From NCBI GenBank assembly GCA_964400875.1, contig CAYNWK010000077.1, forward strand, positions 1 through 19,402: 19,402 nucleotides of DNA. Direction: 5' to 3'. The position numbers and the translations under genes are program-made. Numbering within the stretch: position 1 is the stretch's first letter; every line of letters starts with the position of its first letter. Below the pieces are notes generated by a model. That model was given only the letters and a program-made list of their open reading frames with translations, was not told where the DNA came from and did not search any database. Positions 7,188 to 16,057 of the stretch are shown in pieces. Origin of the DNA: CAYNWK01 sp964400875 (GTDB taxonomy: Bacteria; Chloroflexota; Anaerolineae; Anaerolineales; UBA4823).

Positions 7188-8765
7188 TTACTCCGCGGCC
7201 TTTTCCACGCCCGCCCCGGTCAGCAGGGCGTATTCCAGGCTGTCCGCCAGGGCGCGCCAGCTGGCGTCGATGATGTTGCTGCTGGCGCCGACCGTGCTCC
7301 AGCGGTGCTCGCCGTTCTTCGTGTCTATCAGGACCCTGACCGTCGCTTCCGTGCCTCTTTCGCTGTCCAGGATGCGGACCTTGTAATCATCCAGGCGGAC
7401 GTGCGCCAGGGAGGGGTAGACGTCCAGCAGCGCCTTGCGCAGGGCGGCGTCGAGGGCGTTGACCGGGCCGTTGCCCTCGGCGGCCGTGTGCACGACGCGC
7501 TCGCCGATGCGGACCTTCACGGTGGCCTCGGCCAGGATGCCGCGGCCCTGGCGGTGTTCGACCACCACCAGGAAATCGATCAGCTCGAAAGGCGGCAGGT
7601 AGCCGGGCCGGGCGTGCTGCAGCATCACGTTGATCGAGGCTTCTGCGCTCTCGAAGGTGAAACCCTGCGATTCCAGCGTTTTAATCCTGTCCAAGACGGC
7701 GCGCGCCTGTTCGGGGCTGATCTCCTGCCCGAACTGGTGGGCCTTGTCCTGCACGCTGCCCCGCCCGGACAGCTCGGATACCACGGTGCGGCGCTCGTTG
7801 CCCACCAGCGTGGGGTCAATGTGCTGGTAGGAACGCTCGTTCTTCAACATGGCGGCGACGTGGATGCCCCCTTTGTGGGCGAAAGCGCTAGCCCCGACGT
7901 AGGGCAGGTGCTTATCTTGAGGCAGGTTGGCTACTTCGGCCAAAAAATAGGAGAGCCGGGAGAGCTGCGCCAGGTTTTCCGGGGGGACGCAGAGCACGCC
8001 CATTTTGAGCTGCAGGTCGGGGATGATGGTGCACAGGTTGGCGTTGCCGACCCGTTCTCCATAGCCGTTGATGGTCCCCTGAACGTGGACCGCCCCGCAG
8101 CGAACTGCCGCCAGTGTGTTCGCTACCCCGCAGCCGCCATCGTCATGGGCATGAATGCCCAGCGGTGCATGCAATTCCGAGGCCACCTGGGTCACGATCG
8201 CCTCGATTTCCCAGGGCAGGCTGCCGCCGTTGGTATCGCACAGCACCAGCATGTCTGCGCCGCCCTCCTGCGCGGCTTTCAACGTCGCCAGGGCGTAGGC
8301 GGGGTTGGCCTTGAAGCCGTCGAAAAAGTGCTCGGCGTCGTAAATCACTTCCTTGTCGAAAGCCTTGAAATAAGCGACGCTGTCCGCGATCATGCTCAAG
8401 TTCTGATCGGGGGTAGCTTCCAGCACGTCCCGGACGTGCAGATCCCAGCTCTTGCCGACCAGCGTCACCACCGGCGTACCCGCAGCCAGCAGCGCCTTCA
8501 CGTTGGCGTCATCCCCGACGGGCGTGTCTTTTTTGCGGGTCGAGCCAAACGCCGCGATCTTGGCGTGCTGCAACTTTAGACTGCGGGCGCGCTCGAAGAA
8601 GGCCTCGTCCTTGGGGTTCGAGCCGGGCCAGCCTCCCTCGATATAGGCGACGCCGAATTCATCCAGGCGGCGGGCGATCTTCAGCTTGTCGTCAACCGAC
8701 AGGGAGATCCCTTCCCGTTGGGTGCCGTCGCGCAGCGTGGTGTCGTAGATCTGGACCGTTGACAT
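7188..8765 (-). CDS. cimA: (R)-citramalate synthase, CimA type
   Basis: CimA condenses acetyl-CoA and pyruvate to (R)-citramalate, the entry to threonine-independent isoleucine synthesis. It resembles isopropylmalate synthases but carries the features of the 530-residue CimA family: VQIYDTTLRDGTQREGISLS at the N-terminus, YIEGGWPGSNPKDEAFF, the metal-binding GIHAHDDGGCGVANTL, INGYGERVGNAN, and a C-terminal regulatory domain. I place the start at 8765 (525 residues), because AAAGGA lies six bases upstream. The in-frame ATG eight codons earlier would overlap leuD and lacks this support. It sits between leuD and leuB, whose enzymes process its product further. Confidence 0.94.
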   Translation of the reverse strand: MSTVQIYDTTLRDGTQREGISLSVDDKLKIARRLDEFGVAYIEGGWPGSNPKDEAFFERARSLKLQHAKIAAFGSTRKKDTPVGDDANVKALLAAGTPVVTLVGKSWDLHVRDVLEATPDQNLSMIADSVAYFKAFDKEVIYDAEHFFDGFKANPAYALATLKAAQEGGADMLVLCDTNGGSLPWEIEAIVTQVASELHAPLGIHAHDDGGCGVANTLAAVRCGAVHVQGTINGYGERVGNANLCTIIPDLQLKMGVLCVPPENLAQLSRLSYFLAEVANLPQDKHLPYVGASAFAHKGGIHVAAMLKNERSYQHIDPTLVGNERRTVVSELSGRGSVQDKAHQFGQEISPEQARAVLDRIKTLESQGFTFESAEASINVMLQHARPGYLPPFELIDFLVVVEHRQGRGILAEATVKVRIGERVVHTAAEGNGPVNALDAALRKALLDVYPSLAHVRLDDYKVRILDSERGTEATVRVLIDTKNGEHRWSTVGASSNIIDASWRALADSLEYALLTGAGVEKAAE

Positions 8766-8775
8766 AGGCCGTCCT

Positions 8776-9241
8776 TTATCGTGCGGCATGCTTGTGCTCG
8801 TAGCCGGCGATCTGTTCTTCGTGCTCCAGCAAATAGCCGAGCTGGTCCACCCCGGCCAGCAGGCAGTGTTTGCTGAACGGGTCGATGGGAAAGGTCACGC
8901 GCCCTTCAGGGTAGGCCAGCGTCTGGCTTTCCAGGTCGATGCGCACTTCCAATTCGGGGTCGGCCACGGCCCGCGCCATCAGGTCGCGGTGGGTCCCGGC
9001 GTCCACGNNNNNNNNNNNNNNNNNNNNNNNNNNNNNNNNNNNNNNNNNNNNNNNNNNNNNNNNNNNNNNNNNNNNNNNNNNNNNNNNNNNNNNNNNNNNN
9101 NNNNNNNCCGGCAAACAGCCCCTCCGCCAGGCCGTTCTTGTCGGTCACTTTCAGATAGACGGCCGGGATGATCTGGTCGGTGTCCACGTTATTGTGGGGC
9201 AGGGGGATCACGGTTGAGGTGAGCGTTCGGAATGGTTGCAT
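8776..9241 (-). CDS. leuD: 3-isopropylmalate dehydratase small subunit (interrupted by N gap)
   Basis: LeuD is the small, swivelling subunit of isopropylmalate isomerase and pairs with LeuC; it would also act on citramalate. The N-terminal 44 residues (FRTLTSTVIPLPHNNVDTDQ then IIPAVYLKVT) and the C-terminal 77 residues (IDLESQTLAYPEG, PFSKHCLLAGVDQLGYLL) are visible. The middle, including the conserved catalytic segment, lies in 100 N (9008-9107). Against the usual length of about 200 residues, roughly 235 bases are missing. The visible parts need a gap length divisible by three, so 100 cannot be its true size. The gene starts 10 bases after leuC and ends 10 bases before cimA. It is broken by assembly, not necessarily in life. 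Confidence 0.92.
9008..9107. other. Assembly gap of 100 N inside leuD
   Basis: Exactly 100 N within leuD. The reading frames on either side match only if the true gap is a multiple of three; about 235 bases are expected from the usual LeuD length. Confidence 0.95.
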
Positions 9242-9251
9242 GGTTTGCTCT

Positions 9252-10676
9252 TCACGCTGGCGCGGCGGTCTGCAGGAGCGTCCTGGGATCGGTGATGCGG
9301 CCGCTGATGGCTGACGCCGCGGCGGTAAGCGGGCTGGCCAGGAAGGTGCGCCCGCCTTTGCCCTGGCGGCCCTCGAAGTTGCGGTTGCTGGTGCTGACCG
9401 CATACTGCCCGGGCTGGAGCTGGTCGCCGTTCATGGCGATGCACATGCTGCAGCCCGCGTAGCGCCATTCAGCGCCCGCCTCCTTGAAGATGCGATCCAG
9501 GCCTTCCGCCTCTGCTTCCCGGCGGACCTTTTCGGAGCCGGGGACGACCAGCACCCGGACGTTCTCGGCGATCTTGCGCCCGCGCAGCAGCGAGGCTGCC
9601 TGGCGCAAGTCCGAGAGCCGCGAGTTAGTGCAGCTGCCCAGAAAAACCACATCCACCGGATGCTCCAGCAGGCTGACGCCCGGCTGCAAGTCCATGTAGC
9701 GCAGCGCTTTCTCCTGGGCGGCGCGCCGGGAAACGTCCGCTTCTGCGCCCGGGTCCGGCACCGGCTGGTCGATGGGGATGCCCATGCCGGGGTTGGTGCC
9801 GTAGGTGATCATCGGCCCGAGCTGCGACACGTCCAGCGAGAGGGAGCGGTCGAACGTGCTGTGCGGGTCGGAGGGCAGCGCGCGCCAGCGTTCCACCGCC
9901 TCACCCCAGGCAGCGCCCTGCGGGGCGAACTGCCGCCCGGCCAGGTACTCGAAGGTGGTGTCGTCCGGGGCGACCATCCCGGCCCGGGCCCCGGCCTCGA
10001 TGGACATGTTGCAGATGGTCATGCGTTCTTCCATCGACAGGGCGCGGATGCCGGAACCGGTGTATTCGATCACGTGCCCGGTGCCTCCGGCGATCCCGAT
10101 CTGGGCGATCAGGGCCAGGATCATGTCCTTGGCGGTGACCCCGGCCGGGGGACGACCTTCAAATGCGACCTGGAAGGTCTTGGGGCGGTGCTGCAGCAGG
10201 CACTGGGTGGCCAGCACGTGTTCCACTTCGCTGGTGCCGATGCCAAAGGCCAGGGCTCCAAAGGCGCCGTGGGTGGCGGTGTGGCTGTCCCCGCACACGA
10301 TGGTCATGCCCGGCCGGGTCAGGCCCAATTCGGGGCCGATGACGTGCACGATGCCGCGTTGGGCGGAATCCAGGTCGTAGAGCGGGATGCCGAACTCAGC
10401 GCAGTTAGCCTGCAGCTGGCGCAGCTGCAGGTTGGCCGACTCGTCGACCAGGTTCAGCGACAGCTCGTTCGTTGGCGTGGAGTGATCCATGGTAGCCACG
10501 GTACGGTCGGGGCGGCGCACGCCGAGGCCTTTAGCCCGCAGCCCCGCAAAAGCCTGCGGGGAGGTGACTTCGTGGACCAGGTGCAGGTCGATGTACAGGA
10601 TCGCCGGCCTCTCCGGCGCTTCTGCGACGATATGCGACTCCCAAATTTTGTCAAACAGCGTTCTGGGTCCGGTCAT
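9252..10676 (-). CDS. leuC: 3-isopropylmalate dehydratase large subunit
   Basis: LeuC carries the [4Fe-4S] cluster of isopropylmalate isomerase, which interconverts 2- and 3-isopropylmalate and, in the citramalate route, isomerises citramalate. The 474 residues match the bacterial heterodimeric type. Visible are LHLVHEVTSPQAF, MTIVCGDSHTATHGAFG, GIGTSEVEHVLATQ and the three cluster cysteines in FLGSCTNSR (Cys349) and AGCSMCIAMN (Cys409, Cys412), then STSNRNFEGRQGKGGRTF. The start aligns with the family, yet no Shine-Dalgarno motif precedes it; the 63-base leader is A/T-rich near the ATG and has a hairpin further up. LeuD follows 10 bases downstream. Confidence 0.96.
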   Translation of the reverse strand: MTGPRTLFDKIWESHIVAEAPERPAILYIDLHLVHEVTSPQAFAGLRAKGLGVRRPDRTVATMDHSTPTNELSLNLVDESANLQLRQLQANCAEFGIPLYDLDSAQRGIVHVIGPELGLTRPGMTIVCGDSHTATHGAFGALAFGIGTSEVEHVLATQCLLQHRPKTFQVAFEGRPPAGVTAKDMILALIAQIGIAGGTGHVIEYTGSGIRALSMEERMTICNMSIEAGARAGMVAPDDTTFEYLAGRQFAPQGAAWGEAVERWRALPSDPHSTFDRSLSLDVSQLGPMITYGTNPGMGIPIDQPVPDPGAEADVSRRAAQEKALRYMDLQPGVSLLEHPVDVVFLGSCTNSRLSDLRQAASLLRGRKIAENVRVLVVPGSEKVRREAEAEGLDRIFKEAGAEWRYAGCSMCIAMNGDQLQPGQYAVSTSNRNFEGRQGKGGRTFLASPLTAAASAISGRITDPRTLLQTAAPA

Positions 10677-10705
10677 AGTTGTTTTTTAGAATTTAAAACG
10701 AGGTA

Positions 10706-10728
10706 TTGGGCCGGCTTGCCCGCCCCAA
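10706..10728 (-). promoter_or_regulatory. Hairpin in the orf98-leuC intergenic space
   Basis: TTGGG (10706-10710) pairs with CCCAA (10724-10728) and CGG with CCG inside, with one C-C mismatch and a five-base loop. It lies between the orf98 stop and leuC, followed on the minus strand by an A/T-rich stretch but no immediate T-tract. It may be a weak terminator or an RNA stabilising or processing site. Confidence 0.3.
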
Positions 10729-10739
10729 CAGACCTTCGC

Positions 10740-11036
10740 TTAATAGGCGCAGCGGTAACCATAGGAGGGATGAAAGCCAGCGGATTCGGGTGCGTCCAGG
10801 TAGCCGAGCTCGAAAGCGCCCCCGGCGCTGACCAGCCCGCCGCTTTCAGCCATGTCCACTCCCGGAGGGGCGGGCGGGCTCGCCTGGGCGGACTCTGCCG
10901 CCCCGTTGGGCGCCTGCGCCGGGGGCAGTGCGGATACATCCCAGCGCGCCGGGACGGTGCGCAGTTCGGCGTCCGGATCGAGCGAACGGGCAAAGGGCGT
11001 TTCGGAAGGGTGGTGGGTGGACTGTCCTGTGGTCAT
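10740..11036 (-). CDS. Unrecognised small protein between leuA and leuC (98 aa)
   Basis: I do not recognise this gene. It is likely real: it starts with ATG eight bases after AGGAG, begins 19 bases after the leuA stop, and fills a space in an otherwise tightly packed operon. The 98-residue product is rich in Ala (17) and Pro (13), has no Lys or Ile, and is probably disordered over its first 60 residues (for example ALPPAQAPNGAAE, ASPPAPPG). The end is glycine- and aromatic-rich, GGAFELGYLD then GFHPSYGYRCAY, with the only Cys at 96. No signal peptide or membrane segment is visible. It is not branched-chain-rich, so it is not a second attenuator peptide. Another frame on the same strand (10673-10993) is open but lacks a ribosome site and seems to be a shadow. 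Confidence 0.7.
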   Translation of the reverse strand: MTTGQSTHHPSETPFARSLDPDAELRTVPARWDVSALPPAQAPNGAAESAQASPPAPPGVDMAESGGLVSAGGAFELGYLDAPESAGFHPSYGYRCAY

Positions 11037-11055
11037 GTTCAGCTCCTGGGTTGCC

Positions 11056-12723
<1,668 letters not shown>

Positions 12724-12739
12724 CGCTGGCTTCACCTCC

Positions 12740-13753
12740 TTAATCACCGGCTTTGATCGTGACGGGGTCCAGGAACGGCATCATCTGGCGCAGATCGGCG
12801 CCCACGCGCTCGATCAGGTGATCCTGGTCATTGCGGCGCTGCTGGTTGAACCACGGCCGGCCCCGGCGATTTTCTTCGATCCAGGACTGCGCGTAGCTGC
12901 CATCCTGGATGTTTTTCAATAGCCGGGACATGACGTAGCGGGTTTCCTCGGTGACGATCTGGGGCCCGGCTGTATAGTCCCCGTGTTCGGCGGTATCCGA
13001 AACTGAATAGCGCATGTAGTTCAGCCCGCCGCGATACATCAAATCGACGATCAGCTTGAGCTCGTGCAGGCATTCGAAATAAGCCAGCTCGGGCTGGTAG
13101 CCCGCCTCGACCAGGGTCTCGAAGCCGGCCTTGACCAGCGCGGTGACGCCGCCGCACAACACGGCCTGCTCGCCAAACAGGTCCGTTTCGGTTTCCTCGG
13201 TAAAGGTCGTCTCCAGCACGCCGGCGCGGGTGGCGCCCAGGGCGTGGGCGTAAGCCAGGGCGTTGGCTTTTGCCTGACCGCTGACGTCCTGGTGGACAGC
13301 CAGCAGCGAGGGCGTACCGCCGCCCTCCAGGTAAACCTCGCGCACGCGGTGCCCGGGCGCCTTGGGGGCTACCATGCTCACGTCCACGTCCTCCGGTGGT
13401 GTGATGGTGCCGTAGCGGATGTTGAAGCCGTGGGCGAACATCAGCGTTTTGCCTGCCGTCAAATGGGGGGCGATCTGTTCCGCGTAAGTTGCCGGCTGGG
13501 TGGTGTCCGGCGTCAGCATCATGATCACGTCGGCCCATTGGGCGACGCGATCGATCTCATTCACGGTTAAACCGGCTGCCTCCGCTTTCGCCCAGGACCT
13601 GCTCCCCGGACGCAGCCCGACCTGCACGTCAACCCCGCTGTCGTGCAAATTCTGCGCGTGGGCGTGCCCCTGCGCGCCGTAACCGATGATCCCGACTTTT
13701 TTGTCCTGGATCAGGGAGGGATCGGCGTCCCCTTCGTAGTAGATTTTTGCCAT
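12740..13753 (-). CDS. ilvC: Ketol-acid reductoisomerase (class I, NADPH type)
   Basis: IlvC isomerises and reduces acetolactate or acetohydroxybutyrate to the dihydroxy acids of valine and isoleucine, needing Mg2+ and NAD(P)H. The 337 residues match the short class I form. The Rossmann loop GIIGYGAQGHAHAQNL is at 21-36, followed by GLRPGSRSW (47-54), whose Arg48, Ser51 and Ser53 suit the NADPH phosphate. His108 in FAHGFNIRYG, Asp191 and Glu195 in ETDLFGEQAVLCGG, and Glu227 and Glu231 in FECLHELKLIVDLMY are the catalytic and metal residues. AAGGA lies six bases before the ATG, inside the end of ilvN, and the two genes are nine bases apart. Confidence 0.97.
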   Translation of the reverse strand: MAKIYYEGDADPSLIQDKKVGIIGYGAQGHAHAQNLHDSGVDVQVGLRPGSRSWAKAEAAGLTVNEIDRVAQWADVIMMLTPDTTQPATYAEQIAPHLTAGKTLMFAHGFNIRYGTITPPEDVDVSMVAPKAPGHRVREVYLEGGGTPSLLAVHQDVSGQAKANALAYAHALGATRAGVLETTFTEETETDLFGEQAVLCGGVTALVKAGFETLVEAGYQPELAYFECLHELKLIVDLMYRGGLNYMRYSVSDTAEHGDYTAGPQIVTEETRYVMSRLLKNIQDGSYAQSWIEENRRGRPWFNQQRRNDQDHLIERVGADLRQMMPFLDPVTIKAGD

Positions 13754-13762
13754 GATTATTCC

Positions 13763-14299
13763 TTATTCGTGGTGGTGCCCGTTGGCGCCAGGTGCATAGC
13801 GGACTCCGGAGGCCGTACCGCGCATCATGGCGACCTGTCCGGTGCGGACCATTTCCAGGATGCCAAAGGGGCGCAGCAGTTCCAGGAGGCCCTCGATCTT
13901 GTCTTCCATGCCGACGATCTGGACGATCACCGAGTCGGCGGCCACATCGACGATGTGCGCCCGGAAGATGGAAGCCAGGTTGGCGACCTCGGAGCGCTGC
14001 TCGGGATCGGCCTTGACCTTCACCAGGGCCAGGTCGCGGGTGACGGCGGGCTGGTTGGTCACGTCCTGCACGTCGATGACGTTGACCAGTTTGTAGAGGT
14101 TCACCTCGACCTTGCGGGCGTCGAGCGAGGACGCGTCGCCGCCGTTATCCACGACGATGGTCATCCGGGAAACGTCCGGCTTCTCGGTGCGGCCGACGTT
14201 CAGGGAGGCGATGTTGAAGTTCCGCCGGCGAAATAGAGAGGCTACCCGGTTGAGCACACCGGGTTTGTCCTCTACCAGGGCGATGAGTGTGTGCTGCAT
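13763..14299 (-). CDS. ilvN: Acetolactate synthase small (regulatory) subunit
   Basis: The small subunit activates the catalytic subunit IlvB and usually confers feedback inhibition by valine. The 178 residues hold an N-terminal ACT domain (LIALVEDKPGVLNRVASLF then FNIASLNVGRTE, about 4-45) and a C-terminal ferredoxin-like domain (RDLALVKVKAD, then DKIEGLLELLRPFGILEMVRTG without break). The length is that of the long IlvH-type subunit. A short histidine-rich tail, NGHHHE, ends it. AGGAG lies about eight bases before the ATG, and the gene follows ilvB after 22 bases. Confidence 0.96.
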   Translation of the reverse strand: MQHTLIALVEDKPGVLNRVASLFRRRNFNIASLNVGRTEKPDVSRMTIVVDNGGDASSLDARKVEVNLYKLVNVIDVQDVTNQPAVTRDLALVKVKADPEQRSEVANLASIFRAHIVDVAADSVIVQIVGMEDKIEGLLELLRPFGILEMVRTGQVAMMRGTASGVRYAPGANGHHHE

Positions 14300-14321
14300 A
14301 GCAAATTCTCCTGTCGATAGT

Positions 14322-16019
14322 TCAGGCCACCGGCTGGTTGCGAACCGGGCGGCGGATCATGGCTGCCAGGTCGGCCCCCGCTGGGACCATCGGGTAAACG
14401 GCTTCTTCTTGTTCCACCCGGAAGTCGATCAGCACGGGTCCCGGGGTCTGGCGGGCGAAGTCTATGGCGGAGAGCACTTCCGACGGTTGGGTGACCCTTC
14501 TTGCCGGAATGCCGTGGGCGTCGGCCAGCTTGACGAAATCCGGCCCGGCGCAAGGCGTCCCGGCGTAGCGTTTTTCAAAGAAAAACTCCTGCCACTGGCG
14601 AACCATGCCCAGGAAGCTGTTGTTCATGATGGCGATCTTGACGTTGGCGCCTTCCTGGACGGCGGTGGACAGCTCCGCCTGGGTCATCTGGAAGCTGCCG
14701 TCCCCGTCAACCAGCCAGACTTCCTGGTCTTTGTTGCTGAACCAGGCGCCGATGGCAGCGGGCAGGCCGAAGCCCATCGTGCCGGCGCCGCCGGAAGTGA
14801 TCAGGCGGTTGGGCCTGTCGAAGTGGTAGTACTGGGCTGCCCACATCTGGTGCTGCCCGACGCCGGTGACGACGACGGCCTCCCCGTCGGTGGCTTCCCA
14901 TAGATCGCGGATCACCTTGGCGGTGTACAGCTTGCCGTCGTTGGGCCAGGACAGGATGTCCCGCTCATCGCTCTCGGCGCGCCAGCCGGCGATTTGTTCC
15001 AGCCACGGGTCGTGTTCGTACTCATCAACCAGGGGGATCAGGTCGCGCAGCACGGTTTTCAGGTCGCCGACCAGGGGGACGTCCACATGTACGTTTTTGT
15101 GCACCTCGGAAGGGTCGATCTCGATGTGGATCTTTTTCGCGTTGGCGGCGTAGGTCTTCAGGTTGCCGGTAACCCGGTCGTCAAAGCGCATCCCGAAGGC
15201 CAGCAGCAGGTCGGCGTTCTGGATCGCCAGGTTGCAGTAGGCCTCGCCGTGCATGCCCATCATGCCCAGGCTCAGCGGGTGGGAAGCCGGGAAGCCGCCC
15301 AGCCCCAGCAGGGTCATGGCGACCGGGGTGTGCGTCTTGGTGGCAAACATCTCCAGCTCCTGGACCGCGCCGGACATCAAGACCCCGTGCCCTGCCAGGA
15401 TCACGGGGCGTTCGGCAGCCTCGATCAGGTCGAGCGCCCGGCGCAGGTCGGCCTCGGGCGCCTGTTGGGGGGGCTTGTAGCCCGGCAGAGAGATCTCGCC
15501 CGGGTACTCGAACTCGACCTGCTCGATCTGGGCGTTCTTGCAAATGTCGATCAGCACCGGCCCCGGCCGGCCGCTGCGGGCGATGTAAAAGGCCTCGCGG
15601 ACCACCTTGGCGATCTCGTCGGCGCGCGTGATCAGGTAGTTGTGCTTGGTGATCGGCAGGGTGATGCCGGTTACATCGGTCTCCTGGAAAGCGTCCCCGC
15701 CGATCAGGTGAGCGTGCACCTGGCCGGTGATGCAGACCAAGGGGGCGGAATCCATGATAGCCGTAACGATGCCGGTCACCAGGTTGGTGGCGCCGGGACC
15801 GGAGGTCGCCATGGCCACCCCGACCTTTCCCGAGGCGCGGGCGTAGCCGTCCGCCATGTGCGTGGCGCCCTGTTCGTGGCGGACGAGCACGTGGTGGACC
15901 GGGTAGTTGAGCATGGCGTCGTAAACGGGCATGATCGCGCCGCCCGGCAGGCCAAATACCAGGTCCACGCCCTCGCGCACCACGCATTCCCACAATATTT
16001 CGGCTCCGGTTAATTTCAT
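14322..16019 (-). CDS. ilvB: Acetolactate synthase large (catalytic) subunit
   Basis: IlvB is the thiamine-diphosphate enzyme that joins two pyruvates to acetolactate (valine, leucine) or pyruvate and 2-oxobutyrate to acetohydroxybutyrate (isoleucine). It has 565 residues. The catalytic Glu49 lies in VRHEQGATHMADGYARASGK, GQV and the FQETD loop near 99-115 belong to the active-site region, and the thiamine-diphosphate motif runs from GDGSFQ (439-444) to NN (466-467). The start at 16019 is supported by AAGGAGG about six bases upstream. The open frame extends 5' into ilvD, but that part is a shadow. It follows ilvD after 38 bases and precedes its regulatory partner. Confidence 0.97.
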   Translation of the reverse strand: MKLTGAEILWECVVREGVDLVFGLPGGAIMPVYDAMLNYPVHHVLVRHEQGATHMADGYARASGKVGVAMATSGPGATNLVTGIVTAIMDSAPLVCITGQVHAHLIGGDAFQETDVTGITLPITKHNYLITRADEIAKVVREAFYIARSGRPGPVLIDICKNAQIEQVEFEYPGEISLPGYKPPQQAPEADLRRALDLIEAAERPVILAGHGVLMSGAVQELEMFATKTHTPVAMTLLGLGGFPASHPLSLGMMGMHGEAYCNLAIQNADLLLAFGMRFDDRVTGNLKTYAANAKKIHIEIDPSEVHKNVHVDVPLVGDLKTVLRDLIPLVDEYEHDPWLEQIAGWRAESDERDILSWPNDGKLYTAKVIRDLWEATDGEAVVVTGVGQHQMWAAQYYHFDRPNRLITSGGAGTMGFGLPAAIGAWFSNKDQEVWLVDGDGSFQMTQAELSTAVQEGANVKIAIMNNSFLGMVRQWQEFFFEKRYAGTPCAGPDFVKLADAHGIPARRVTQPSEVLSAIDFARQTPGPVLIDFRVEQEEAVYPMVPAGADLAAMIRRPVRNQPVA

Positions 16020-16057
16020 TGCTCCTCCTTGAGGGGGTTCCTCAGTTCGTATCGGCG

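Noticed and set aside
6852..8579. 575-codon open frame on the plus strand
   Set aside because: It is antisense to leuB and cimA, both with intact family motifs; long antisense frames are common in GC-rich DNA and this one has no recognisable domain.
7188..8789. Longer cimA start at 8789
   Set aside because: It would overlap the end of leuD, and the AAAGGA site is correctly spaced only for the ATG at 8765.
10673..10993. Alternative 106-codon minus-strand frame overlapping orf98
   Set aside because: It lacks a ribosome site, is very Arg/Pro/Ser-rich, and overlaps orf98, which has a strong Shine-Dalgarno.
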